Below are positions 25,302 through 33,721 of a DNA stretch of 64,000 nt, piece after piece (position 1 is the first letter of the stretch; every line of letters starts with the position of its first letter). The notes below the pieces were generated by a model, which made no database searches, was not told the origin of the DNA, and saw nothing but the letters and a program-made list of their open reading frames with translations. Position numbers and translations under genes: made by a program. This stretch comes from Desulforapulum autotrophicum HRM2 (GTDB taxonomy: Bacteria; Desulfobacterota; Desulfobacteria; Desulfobacterales; Desulfobacteraceae): NCBI RefSeq assembly GCF_000020365.1, contig NC_012108.1, positions 2,604,001-2,668,000 of the forward strand, read 5' to 3'.

Positions 25302-27521
25302 ATGAAAAGCACAGGCCAACCTTCCAGGTCAACGGCCTTGACCAAAACGATCAAGGATCAGTCAGGGGCCGGTAAGGTCCGCATTGGTGAACTTCTTTCA
25401 AAAGAGGGGCAGATCACCAGCAACCAGTTCCAGAGTGCCCTTTCCCAGCATAAAAAAACCGGGACAAGACTTTCGAGCGTTCTTCTGACCATGGGTTTTA
25501 TCGATCCTGAGACCATCATCAATGTGCTTGGTCGGATTTATAATTACCCCGTGGTGAGGCTCGCGGATATCAAGCCGGATCCGAAGATTTTAAAACTTTT
25601 GCCCTTTGACATTGCCAAACGATACATGGTTTTTCCCCTGGGCATGAAAGGGGAAGAGCTTGTAGTCACCATGACCGAACCCACAGACACCACAGCTGTT
25701 GAGGAGCTTCAGCAGGAGGTGGGTAAAACCCTGAAGATTTCAGTATCAACGGAAAACGATGTAATCCAGGCCTACCGGGATTTTTATAAAATCAGTGAAG
25801 AGCAGTACCGGGAATTCATCCATTTTGACGATGAAAAAGAGGATGATGAGCCGGTCACCTCGGTGGAAGATTTTGGATCCCTTGTGTCCGAGGCTGCAGG
25901 TGAGCTTGAGATCGAGCCCGATGACAATGTCAGTGATTACGATGAGTTCAGGGCATCGGATGCACCCATCATAAAGTTGGTCAACGGTATATTGATCAAG
26001 GCCATCAACGACGGTGTGAGTGATATTCACATTGAGCCCTTTGAACGTTCCCTCCAGGTAAGATACCGGCTGGACGGCTCCCTTTACAAGGCCATGAATC
26101 TTCCTTTGACCATTAAAAATGCCGTTATTTCAAGACTCAAAATCCTGGCCGAGCTCGACATTGCCGAACGAAGGGTGCCCCAGGACGGCAGAATCAAGCT
26201 CAGATTTGCCAAAAACAAGTCTGTTGATTTCCGGGTTTCCACCCTTCCCACCCTTTTTGGTGAAAGCGTGGTCATGCGTATCCTTGACCAGAGCGCCCTG
26301 AACGTGGATCTTTCAAAGCTTGGGTTTGAGGCTGATACCTTTGAAGGGATCAAACGCTGCATTTCCCAACCCTATGGGCTGTTGCTTGTAACCGGCCCCA
26401 CCGGCAGCGGGAAAACCACTACCCTTTATTCGATCCTTAACCGACTCAACAGGGAGGACACCAAAATCCTGACGGCCGAGGACCCCGTTGAGTTTAATTT
26501 CAGGGGAATCAACCAGGTGCCGGTTAAGGACGATGTGGGAATGACCTTTGCTGCGGCCTTGAAATCCTTTCTGCGCCAGGATCCTGATATCATAATGGTT
26601 GGAGAGATTCGGGATATAAACACCGCCGAGATTGCCATCAAGGCGGCCATGACGGGCCATCTTGTGTTTTCTACCCTCCATACCAACGATTGTCCGTCGA
26701 CCATCGGCCGGCTCGTGGATATTGGTATACCGCCCTATATGCTTGCCTCGTCAGTTTCCATGGTCCTTTCCCAGCGTCTTGCCCGGCGGCTCTGCCCCCA
26801 GTGCAAGCAGGTTGTTACGGGTTATGACCCAACCGACCTTGAACTTTACGGTTTTTCCAAGGCCGAGATTCCTGATCTGAAATTTTATGGGCCCAAGGGG
26901 TGCGCCAATTGTAATGGAACAGGGTATAAAGGCAGGGTTGGCCTTTATGAGCTTATGGAGGTGACCGATGAGGTGTCAAAAGCCATCAATGCGGCGGTTC
27001 CTGAGGATCAATTGAGAAAGCTTGCCATTCAGGAGGGAATGAAAACCCTGCGGGATGCGGGACTTGTCAAAGTTCGCCAGGGGGAGACCTCCCTTGAGGA
27101 GGTTTTAAAGAAAACCACCATTACCAAAGAAGCTCTGCCGGCCTATCTTGTCAATCCCGATGTGGAACGATACGAGGACAAGGATGTCATCATCCGGGAG
27201 GGAAACACGGATATTGATTTTTTCAAGCTTGTGCAGGGGGCTGTCCATGTGGTCAAAGGCGGCAAGAAAATTGCCGAGATCACCCAGCCCAACGAATATT
27301 TTGGAGAGATGGCAGCCATCACAGGCGAACCCAGGTCCGCATCCATTGTGTCCAAGGGAAGGTCAGTGATCAAGCGTTTTCCAGGGGATAAGCTCCTTGA
27401 GATCATCGAAAAATACCCTGAAGTGGCAAAGCATCTGTTTGAAGTTCTGGCCGGCCGGCTTAACCGGGCCGACAAGATCATGGTGAACATGATCCGGGGC
27501 ATCAAGAAAAAAGAGTCATAA
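25302..27521 (+). CDS. PilB/GspE-type assembly ATPase with C-terminal cyclic-nucleotide-binding domain
   Basis: A 739-residue protein. Residues about 25-150 form an MshEN (N-terminal GspE) domain (IGELLSKEGQITSNQFQSAL). Residues about 215-580 form the motor: Walker A GPTGSGKTTTLYSIL, Asp box ILTAEDPVEFNF, Walker B DPDIIMVGEIRD, His box GHLVFSTLHTND and a zinc site of two CxxC pairs (CPQC, CANC). Residues about 615-739 form a Crp-type cyclic-nucleotide domain with the phosphate-binding cassette FGEMAAITGEPRSASI, including the key Glu and Arg. Family members power type IV pilus or type II pseudopilus extension. The fused effector domain suggests direct control by cAMP or cGMP. No other pilus genes are adjacent. 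Confidence 0.93.
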   Translation: MKSTGQPSRSTALTKTIKDQSGAGKVRIGELLSKEGQITSNQFQSALSQHKKTGTRLSSVLLTMGFIDPETIINVLGRIYNYPVVRLADIKPDPKILKLLPFDIAKRYMVFPLGMKGEELVVTMTEPTDTTAVEELQQEVGKTLKISVSTENDVIQAYRDFYKISEEQYREFIHFDDEKEDDEPVTSVEDFGSLVSEAAGELEIEPDDNVSDYDEFRASDAPIIKLVNGILIKAINDGVSDIHIEPFERSLQVRYRLDGSLYKAMNLPLTIKNAVISRLKILAELDIAERRVPQDGRIKLRFAKNKSVDFRVSTLPTLFGESVVMRILDQSALNVDLSKLGFEADTFEGIKRCISQPYGLLLVTGPTGSGKTTTLYSILNRLNREDTKILTAEDPVEFNFRGINQVPVKDDVGMTFAAALKSFLRQDPDIIMVGEIRDINTAEIAIKAAMTGHLVFSTLHTNDCPSTIGRLVDIGIPPYMLASSVSMVLSQRLARRLCPQCKQVVTGYDPTDLELYGFSKAEIPDLKFYGPKGCANCNGTGYKGRVGLYELMEVTDEVSKAINAAVPEDQLRKLAIQEGMKTLRDAGLVKVRQGETSLEEVLKKTTITKEALPAYLVNPDVERYEDKDVIIREGNTDIDFFKLVQGAVHVVKGGKKIAEITQPNEYFGEMAAITGEPRSASIVSKGRSVIKRFPGDKLLEIIEKYPEVAKHLFEVLAGRLNRADKIMVNMIRGIKKKES

Positions 27522-27562
27522 TCAATCCTGAACAGCCAATTCAAACCTTAGAGAGAGTGTCC

Positions 27563-28663
27563 ATGAAAATATTTTTAATTGCAGGTGCCAGACCCAATTT
27601 TATGAAAATTGCTCCCATGGCAAGGGCCTTTGACCCGCACCATGACCTTGATTACAAGATTGTCCATACAGGTCAGCATTATGATCACAATATGAGTGAT
27701 GTTTTTTTTCAGGAACTTGGCATCCGCAAACCCGATTATCATCTGGGTGCGGGTGGGGGGTCCCATGCCCAGCAGACTGCTAAAATTATGATCGGTTTTG
27801 AAGAAATCTGCACCCAGGAAAGACCAGACCTTGTCATCGTGGTCGGCGATGTAAATTCCACCCTTGCCTGTTCCATTGTTGCCAAAAAGATGAACATCCA
27901 GGTGGCCCATGTGGAGGCCGGATTGAGAAGCTTTGATCTTGGGATGCCCGAAGAGATCAACCGCATGGTGACGGATGCCATTTCAGATATTTTCTTTGTG
28001 ACTGAAGACAAGGGCTTGGAAAATTTGCTCAACGAGGGCAAGGATAAAAACACCATTCATTTTGTCGGTCATGTGATGATCGACAACCTCTTCTACCAGC
28101 TTGAAAAGTTGGAAATCATGGGCAGGGAAGGTTTTATTGGAAATGAATTTAAACAGGAACATCCGGCCTACGGAGTAGTAACCCTGCATCGCCCGTCCAA
28201 CGTGGATGATCAAGCAACCCTTGTGTCGATCATGGAAACCCTTTCAACTGTGGCTGAAACCCTTCCATTGATTTTTCCCATCCATCCACGAACAAGAAAG
28301 AACATGGAATCGTGGAATATTGTACCGTCGGAAAACATACGGCTTGTGGATCCGCTCTCCTATATGGCGTTTTTAAATCTCTGGAAGGATGCAAGGATGG
28401 TCCTTACCGATAGCGGCGGACTCCAGGAGGAGACCACCGCCCTGGGCATCCCCTGCCTGACCATTCGGGAAAACACCGAGCGGCCTATCACCGTTACCGA
28501 GGGAACCAACGCCCTCATGGGGGTGTCCAGACAAAAGATTCTTGACTCATTTGAACGGATCATGAACAATGACTGGAAAATTGGCCAGCGTCCCCGGTTT
28601 TGGGACGGCAGGGCCTCGGAAAGAATTGCTGATATTATTCAAAGGATCTCCAATGACAGATAG
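27563..28663 (+). CDS. wecB: UDP-N-acetylglucosamine 2-epimerase (non-hydrolysing)
   Basis: A 366-residue enzyme making UDP-ManNAc from UDP-GlcNAc for surface polysaccharides. The family landmarks are GARPNFMKIAPMARAF at the start, VHTGQHYDHNMSD, VGDVNSTLACSIVAKK, HVEAGLRSFDLGMPEEINR, TLHRPSNVD and LTDSGGLQEETTALGIPCLT. The ATG at 27563 is preferred over a GTG two codons upstream because it gives the standard opening. It begins 41 bases after the PilB-type gene and ends with an 11-base overlap into the dehydrogenase gene, so all may share a transcript. Confidence 0.94.
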   Translation: MKIFLIAGARPNFMKIAPMARAFDPHHDLDYKIVHTGQHYDHNMSDVFFQELGIRKPDYHLGAGGGSHAQQTAKIMIGFEEICTQERPDLVIVVGDVNSTLACSIVAKKMNIQVAHVEAGLRSFDLGMPEEINRMVTDAISDIFFVTEDKGLENLLNEGKDKNTIHFVGHVMIDNLFYQLEKLEIMGREGFIGNEFKQEHPAYGVVTLHRPSNVDDQATLVSIMETLSTVAETLPLIFPIHPRTRKNMESWNIVPSENIRLVDPLSYMAFLNLWKDARMVLTDSGGLQEETTALGIPCLTIRENTERPITVTEGTNALMGVSRQKILDSFERIMNNDWKIGQRPRFWDGRASERIADIIQRISNDR

Positions 28664-29945
28664 TAATGTGAAAATTGCAGTGATTGGTCTCGGGTATGTG
28701 GGGCTGCCCCTGGCCATCCATTTTGGCACCAGGTACACCACGGTCGGTCTTGACTTGAAACAGCGAATTGTGGAAAACTGCAGTCGCATGAAAGACCCCA
28801 CGGGTGAAGTCTCTGTTGAGGAATTTAAACGAGCCGTTTATTTTACGGCAACCTCCGACCCTGCCATGATCAAGGATGCCGACTTTATTATCGTTGCCGT
28901 TCCCACCCCCATAGACAAGGCAAGGCGGCCGGATCTCAGCCCTGTGGAGAGTTCGTCCGTGACAGCGGGACGATACATGAAAAAAGGGGCCGTTGTCATT
29001 TATGAATCAACGGTTTATCCGGGGGTGACAGAAGAAATCTGTGTTCCCATCCTGGAAAGGGAGTCCGGGTACACCTGGAAAAAAGATTTCCATGTGGGCT
29101 ATTCGCCAGAACGAATCAATCCCGGCGACAAGGAGCACACCCTTACACGAATCACCAAGGTGGTGTCTGGCGATGATCAGGCTACCCTGGAGCAGGTCGC
29201 CTCTCTCTACGAGTCCATTATCCATGCCGGGGTGCATAGAACCATGACCATCAAAGAAGCCGAGGCTGCCAAGGTGATTGAAAACACCCAGCGGGATTTA
29301 AACATCGCCCTGATGAATGAGCTTGCGCTTATTTTCGATCGTCTCAACATTGATACAAAAAATGTTCTTGAAGCGGCCGGTTCCAAATGGAATTTTCTTC
29401 CCTTTTCACCGGGGCTTGTGGGTGGCCACTGCATTGGTGTTGACCCCTATTACCTGACCTTTAAGGCACAGTCCGAGGGGTATCATCCAGAGGTGATTCT
29501 GGCAGGCCGAAGAATCAACGATAACATGGGAAGATTTGTTGTCGAAAAAACCATAAAGATGATGATCAATGCCGGCAGAAAGATCAAGGGCGGTAAGGTC
29601 GGGGTACTCGGGCTCACCTTTAAGGAGGATTGCCCTGATTTGAGGAACACAAGGGTGGTTGATATCGTCCAGGAACTTGAATCCTATGGGGCAGAGGTGC
29701 TGGTGCATGAACCCATGGCAGACCCGGACGAAGCCATGGCCTATTACAATATACGGCTATGCGCCTGGGAGGAGCTTGCCGACCTTGGCGCGTTGATCAT
29801 TGCCGTTCCCCACAGGGCCTACAGGCTTAAAAAATTGTCCGATTTCACCCAAACCCTTGGGGTTGACGGCTGCCTCATTGACGTTAAATCCATGGTGGAT
29901 ATGAACGAGGTAAGAAAAAGCAATGTCAATTTCTGGCGGCTTTGA
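28653..29945 (+). CDS. Nucleotide-sugar dehydrogenase (TviB/WbpO-like)
   Basis: A 430-residue UDP-sugar 6-dehydrogenase that oxidises a UDP-HexNAc to the uronic acid with two NAD+. The NAD motif is VIGLGYVGLPLA near residue 10, the central domain has KVIENTQRDLNIALMNELA and the catalytic Cys is at about residue 260 in GGHCIGVDPYYL. The C-terminal domain has LGLTFKEDCPDLRNTRV. The pattern and the WRL end resemble TviB and WbpO (UDP-GlcNAc or UDP-GalNAc dehydrogenases) more than WecC. The neighbouring TviC/WbpP-like epimerase supports that. WecC (UDP-ManNAc dehydrogenase) remains possible because wecB overlaps its start by 11 bases. Confidence 0.9.
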   Translation: MTDSNVKIAVIGLGYVGLPLAIHFGTRYTTVGLDLKQRIVENCSRMKDPTGEVSVEEFKRAVYFTATSDPAMIKDADFIIVAVPTPIDKARRPDLSPVESSSVTAGRYMKKGAVVIYESTVYPGVTEEICVPILERESGYTWKKDFHVGYSPERINPGDKEHTLTRITKVVSGDDQATLEQVASLYESIIHAGVHRTMTIKEAEAAKVIENTQRDLNIALMNELALIFDRLNIDTKNVLEAAGSKWNFLPFSPGLVGGHCIGVDPYYLTFKAQSEGYHPEVILAGRRINDNMGRFVVEKTIKMMINAGRKIKGGKVGVLGLTFKEDCPDLRNTRVVDIVQELESYGAEVLVHEPMADPDEAMAYYNIRLCAWEELADLGALIIAVPHRAYRLKKLSDFTQTLGVDGCLIDVKSMVDMNEVRKSNVNFWRL

Positions 29946-29952
29946 TTCATTA

Positions 29953-29977
29953 GGGGAAATATTTTAAATATTTCCCC
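29953..29977. repeat. Perfect 12-1-12 inverted repeat between dehydrogenase and epimerase genes
   Basis: GGGGAAATATTT and AAATATTTCCCC pair perfectly around one T, filling most of the 48-base gap and ending 16 bases before the epimerase ATG. It could act as an attenuating or processing hairpin in the operon. No U-tract follows. Confidence 0.6.
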
Positions 29978-29993
29978 ATTTACAGGAAAATCC

Positions 29994-31022
29994 ATGCAAA
30001 TTGAACAAATCAAACAACAATTGAACTCCGTCAAGGGCCAATGGCTTGTCACCGGAGCCGCAGGTTTTATCGGCTCAAACCTTGTGGAGACCCTTTTGAA
30101 ACTTGACCAGCAGGTCACGGGTCTGGATAATTTTTCAACAGGGTTTCAGCATAACCTTGATGCGGTTGAGGCAACGGTCACCCCCGGGCAGTGGCAGCGA
30201 TTCTCGTTTATCAAAGGTGATATCTGTGACCCTTCAACCTGTGAATCTGCCTGTGTTAACCAGGATTATGTCCTCCACCAGGCAGCCCTGGGCTCTGTTC
30301 CCAGGTCTGTGGAAGATCCCCTAACCACAAACGCCAACAATATCACCGGTTTTCTGAACATGCTTGTGGCGGCACGAAACGCCAAGGTAAGGCGGTTTGT
30401 CTATGCCGCCTCCAGCTCAACCTACGGGGATCATCCTGGACTTCCCAAACGGGAAGATGAGATCGGCAAACCCCTTTCTCCCTATGCCGTTACCAAATAC
30501 GTGAACGAGCTTTATGCCGATGTGTTTGCCTCAACCTACGGGTTCAAAACCGTTGGGCTCAGGTATTTCAATGTATTTGGACGACGCCAGGACCCCAGGG
30601 GGGCCTATGCAGCGGTCATTCCCCTCTGGTTTGCATCTTTGATCAAGGAAGAAGAGGTCTTCATCAACGGGGACGGAGAGACCAGCCGGGATTTTTGTTA
30701 TATTGACAACACGGTCCAGGCAAACCTCCTTGCCGCCCTTGCCCCGGACGAAGATGCTGTAAACCGGGTCTATAACGTTGCCTTTGGCGAACGTACCACC
30801 CTGAACCAGCTCTTTTCCATGATCCGGGACAGGGTGATGGAACGATATCCGAACATAGCCGGGGTTCAGCCGGTGTACAGGGATTTCAGACCAGGGGACG
30901 TGCGCCATTCCCTTGCCGATATTTCACGGGCAAAAAATCTGCTCGGGTATGATCCTCAATTTTCAGTGGCCCAGGGCCTTGACCTTGCAGCTGAATGGTA
31001 TATGGAGAATCTCAGTCGTTGA
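29994..31022 (+). CDS. UDP-N-acetylglucosamine C4-epimerase (TviC/WbpP-like)
   Basis: A 342-residue extended short-chain dehydrogenase. It has the longer N-terminal helix typical of WbpP/TviC, the NAD motif [33 protein letters not shown], the [11 protein letters not shown] and [12 protein letters not shown] catalytic pair, [20 protein letters not shown] and [16 protein letters not shown]. It interconverts UDP-GlcNAc and UDP-GalNAc (or the matching uronic acids) in making Vi-like or GalNAcA-containing polysaccharides. CAGGAAAA lies before the ATG. Its final 11 bases overlap the convergent queH gene. No glycosyltransferase is encoded in the window. Confidence 0.92.
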   Translation: MQIEQIKQQLNSVKGQWLVTGAAGFIGSNLVETLLKLDQQVTGLDNFSTGFQHNLDAVEATVTPGQWQRFSFIKGDICDPSTCESACVNQDYVLHQAALGSVPRSVEDPLTTNANNITGFLNMLVAARNAKVRRFVYAASSSTYGDHPGLPKREDEIGKPLSPYAVTKYVNELYADVFASTYGFKTVGLRYFNVFGRRQDPRGAYAAVIPLWFASLIKEEEVFINGDGETSRDFCYIDNTVQANLLAALAPDEDAVNRVYNVAFGERTTLNQLFSMIRDRVMERYPNIAGVQPVYRDFRPGDVRHSLADISRAKNLLGYDPQFSVAQGLDLAAEWYMENLSR

Positions 31023-31542
31023 AGAAACGATCCCTCTCACTGTAGATACAGCCACAGTACTGCTGGCGGTACATTCCAAGCTGCTTGGACTGTTCTATTC
31101 CCTGCTTCCAGCCCTCCCGGAAGTCCCGGTAGACAAAGGAAATTCCCTCTTCCTTTGCAACGGCCTCTGCGGTTTCACAGATAAGTCTGTGGTTCTGGAA
31201 CTTGCTGTAGAGCAGGGTGGTGGTAAAACCGTCAAATTTTCCCTTTTTGGCGATTTTTGCCGTTGCCCTGAGGCGGTCATGGTAGCAGAACCGGCACCGG
31301 TCTGACTCACGGAAGGCAACGGCCCTCAGGAAACGTTCAAGGGCATACCCCTGCTGGATAATCACTTTCAGATCCTGGGATTCGGCATAGGCTTCCAGGG
31401 TCTCCTGGCGTCGCATACATTCGGTAAACGGATGGATGTTGTGGCGATAGAAGAACCCCATCACTGTCATGCCCTCTTGTTTCAGCTGTTCAAGGGGGTA
31501 GATGGTGCAGGGACCACAGCAACAGTGCAGGAGAACCTTCAC
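31012..31542 (-). CDS. queH: Epoxyqueuosine reductase QueH
   Basis: A 176-residue DUF208/QueH protein carrying out the last step of queuosine tRNA modification, reduction of epoxyqueuosine. The cysteine motifs that hold the 4Fe-4S cluster and a second metal are present: HCCCGPC at the start, CRFCYHDRL in the middle and [14 protein letters not shown] at the end. The protein is cytoplasmic. Its start overlaps the yggS stop by four bases (ATGA), giving a queH-last operon order, and its tail overlaps the convergent epimerase gene by 11 bases. Confidence 0.94.
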   Translation of the reverse strand: MKVLLHCCCGPCTIYPLEQLKQEGMTVMGFFYRHNIHPFTECMRRQETLEAYAESQDLKVIIQQGYALERFLRAVAFRESDRCRFCYHDRLRATAKIAKKGKFDGFTTTLLYSKFQNHRLICETAEAVAKEEGISFVYRDFREGWKQGIEQSKQLGMYRQQYCGCIYSERDRFFND

Positions 31543-32231
31543 GATCTCGCCCCGAAAATAGCTGTTCCGATTCTCACCATGGTGGATCCCTCTTCAATCG
31601 CAGCCTTGAAGTCACCGCTCATTCCCATGGACAGATGATCCATAAGGACATTGGGGATTTTTGCATCTTCTATTTTTGATCGTATCTGGGCTAATTCCCT
31701 GAAAAACGGCCGGGCCTGTTCTGGATCGTCAAAAAACGGGGGCATGCCCATTAATCCGGTTATGGCAACGTTTTTCAACAGTGATACCCCTCGAACAAGG
31801 GCCAGGGCATCGTCTGCCCGGGCACCGGATTTGGAAGATTCCTGACTGATGTTGATTTGAATCAGGATCTTCTGGATTTTTTTGATCTTTTGCGCCTGTT
31901 TGTCGATTTCCCGGGCAAGCTTTATTGAGTCCACCGTATGGATCAAGTCAAAGTGCTGTACGGCAAAACGTGCCTTGTTGGTCTGGAGGTGGCCGATGAA
32001 GTGCCAGGAAGCTTCCAGGTCCTTCAGGGTTTCTATTTTCTCCACGGCTTCCTGGATATAGTTTTCCCCGAGAATGGTGACGCCTGCATGGACTGCTGCC
32101 ATGGCTTTTGCGGCACTCTGACGTTTGCTGACACCCACAAGGAGAATCTCATCTGGGTTACGGCCGGCCGATTGGGCAGCATCTTTGATTGCGTTGCGGA
32201 TAGCCTTGAGTCTATTTGTTATTTCATTCAT
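31539..32231 (-). CDS. yggS: YggS-family pyridoxal-phosphate homeostasis protein
   Basis: A 230-residue PLP-binding single-domain barrel protein. Family landmarks are LLVGVSKRQSAAKAMAAVHA with the PLP lysine, LGENYIQEAVEK, WHFIGHLQTNKA, INISQESSKSGA, GLMGMPP and LSMGMSGDFKAAIEEGSTMV with IGTAIFG. It carries PLP without known catalysis and maintains vitamin B6 and amino-acid balance. It overlaps maf by eight bases and queH by four, so the three are translated as a coupled set. Confidence 0.95.
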   Translation of the reverse strand: MNEITNRLKAIRNAIKDAAQSAGRNPDEILLVGVSKRQSAAKAMAAVHAGVTILGENYIQEAVEKIETLKDLEASWHFIGHLQTNKARFAVQHFDLIHTVDSIKLAREIDKQAQKIKKIQKILIQINISQESSKSGARADDALALVRGVSLLKNVAITGLMGMPPFFDDPEQARPFFRELAQIRSKIEDAKIPNVLMDHLSMGMSGDFKAAIEEGSTMVRIGTAIFGARS

Positions 32232-32847
32232 TGTTATTTCCCATTTCAGACAGGGTAATGACCCCCTGGGCCAGAAGAATTTCGATCACCTCACATACGG
32301 GAAGACCGACAACATTGGTATAGGAGCCGTTGATGCTTTTTACCAGAAAGGTACCAAGCCCCTGGATGGCATAGGCCCCCGCCTTGTCAAATGGCTCGTT
32401 TGTGTTTGCATACCATCCGATTTCGAGGTCGGTGAGCCGTTTGAACGTCACCTGTGTTGCCACGGTTCTGGTAATGGTAATATCTTCATTTAGACAGCAG
32501 AGGGTGAACCCCGTGTATACGGTATGGGTTCGGTTGCTCAGTCGCTTAAGCATGGCAACGGCCTGGGTTTTTGAGCTGGGTTTTTCAAGGAGGCTGTCGT
32601 CTATGACAACAACGGTGTCAGCGCCGAGTATCCACTCCATGGGGTGACTGTCTGCGATGAATTCAGCCTTTTCCCTTGACAGACGCCTGACATAGGATTC
32701 TGGTTTTTCCCCATCTATTATTTCTTCTTTAATGTCTGCGGGAAAGATATCAAAGGAAATTCCTGCCTGTTCAAGCAGGTACTTTCTCCGGGGGGATTGT
32801 GAGGCAAGGATCAGTTTTTGTGTTTTTATGGGGATTTGTGTTTTCAT
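32224..32847 (-). CDS. maf: Maf family nucleotide pyrophosphatase
   Basis: A 207-residue Maf protein that hydrolyses non-canonical or excess nucleoside triphosphates (dTTP, UTP and modified forms). Motifs: LILASQSPRRKYLLEQAG at the start, GADTVVVIDDSLLEKP in the middle, RTHTVYTGF and EPFDKAGAYAIQGLG towards the end. The ATG at 32847 gives the usual opening; in-frame upstream codons to a TTG at 32904 are possible but lie in the gap after the ferritin-like gene. The ribosome site is poor. It overlaps yggS by eight bases. Confidence 0.93.
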   Translation of the reverse strand: MKTQIPIKTQKLILASQSPRRKYLLEQAGISFDIFPADIKEEIIDGEKPESYVRRLSREKAEFIADSHPMEWILGADTVVVIDDSLLEKPSSKTQAVAMLKRLSNRTHTVYTGFTLCCLNEDITITRTVATQVTFKRLTDLEIGWYANTNEPFDKAGAYAIQGLGTFLVKSINGSYTNVVGLPVCEVIEILLAQGVITLSEMGNNNE

Positions 32848-32900
32848 GGGGCGGTATTCTACCAGAACCATTTGAGGGTGACAACAGGGAATTTTCAGGG

Positions 32901-33368
32901 TCAATCCAGGTGAGAAATCTTGTCCAGCTGTTTGATGTGGGTGTTTTCCTCTTCGATTATTTTTTCCAGGTGTTTAATGGTCGGGGCATGGGTGATAAAG
33001 GTTTTAATCATCTCATAAAACAAGATCGTGTCATTTTCAAATTCAATAAATATTTCATTGAGTTTGTTCTTGTCTTTAATGATGGTAAGGTCTGTGTCTC
33101 CAAGGAAAAAGGACTGTTTTTCCATGAGGTCTCCAATAAAATCACCATCCATTTCCATGGTTTTATCCGACGGCAAATCTTGATGCTTGTCAATCTCGTC
33201 CTTAAGGGTGTTAAACCAGGTGGCATGGTCTTTTTCCTCGTTGGCCATCCAAAGGAGCAAGGCCTTTACCTCCGGGTTCCTGGATTGGTCCATGGCCCTT
33301 CGATAGGTCTCTTCTGCATTTTTCTCAATCTCGACGGCAAGGGCGATGATTTCAGATATGGAAAACAT
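32901..33368 (-). CDS. Ferritin-like / rubrerythrin-type diiron protein
   Basis: A 155-residue helical protein without rubredoxin domain. The paired carboxylate motifs of the ferritin-like diiron fold are present: EIEKNAEETYRRAM, ANEEKDHATWFNTL, EFENDTILFYEMI and EEENTHIKQL. Such proteins bind iron and often detoxify peroxide in anaerobes. Of three nearby ATGs I chose 33368, since AAGGA stands eight bases before it. The palindromic 14-mer just upstream may be a regulator site. The gene leads the maf-yggs-queH run, separated from maf by about 53 bases. Confidence 0.87.
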   Translation of the reverse strand: MFSISEIIALAVEIEKNAEETYRRAMDQSRNPEVKALLLWMANEEKDHATWFNTLKDEIDKHQDLPSDKTMEMDGDFIGDLMEKQSFFLGDTDLTIIKDKNKLNEIFIEFENDTILFYEMIKTFITHAPTIKHLEKIIEEENTHIKQLDKISHLD

Positions 33369-33388
33369 GGTTAGCATCCTTATACCCA

Positions 33389-33402
33389 ATACCCATGGGT
33401 AT
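33389..33402. promoter_or_regulatory. Palindromic site upstream of the ferritin-like gene
   Basis: ATACCCATGGGTAT is a perfect 14-base palindrome about 20 bases before the ferritin-like start, with another TATACCC directly beside it. The ATACCC...GGGTAT shape resembles operators of CsoR/RcnR-type metal regulators, by memory only. Confidence 0.35.
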
Positions 33403-33557
33403 GAAAGTTGAGGGGGTAATCTCAATCAGGGGCATTTTTAATGTATATGTATAGACGGGCCGAGGTGATTGTGGCAACTTAAAAATGAATACAGCCGTTA
33501 AAAAAAACAGGAAAGTTGGCAGCCATAAGAAATAATTGGTTTAGAGACCCAAAACCG

Positions 33558-33566
33558 TGGTATACT
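33558..33566 (+). promoter_or_regulatory. Extended -10 promoter for the DEAD-box helicase gene
   Basis: TGGTATACT is a close match to an extended -10 box, with a weak TTGGTT upstream. Transcription would start near 33573 and give an untranslated leader of about 150 bases. That leader contains two hairpins: CCGGC/GCCGG at 33660-33672 and CAGACC/GGTCTG at 33680-33700. The rest of this 353-base gap shows no gene. Confidence 0.45.
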
Positions 33567-33721
33567 CATTGTTTAATTTTTATTTTTTATGAAATGTTAC
33601 AAAAGCATTGCTAACAGAGGCATTTCATCGGTCGTTGTGGCCAAGAGCCATATCTTGCTCCGGCCATGCCGGTTATATACAGACCAGTTGTGCAGGTCTG
33701 CTTTCACAATCAGGATACCAC

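Noticed and set aside
28653-29945. Definite naming as wecC (UDP-ManNAc dehydrogenase)
   Set aside because: Adjacent to wecB, but the C-terminal pattern and the TviC/WbpP-like partner fit TviB/WbpO better; left without a symbol.
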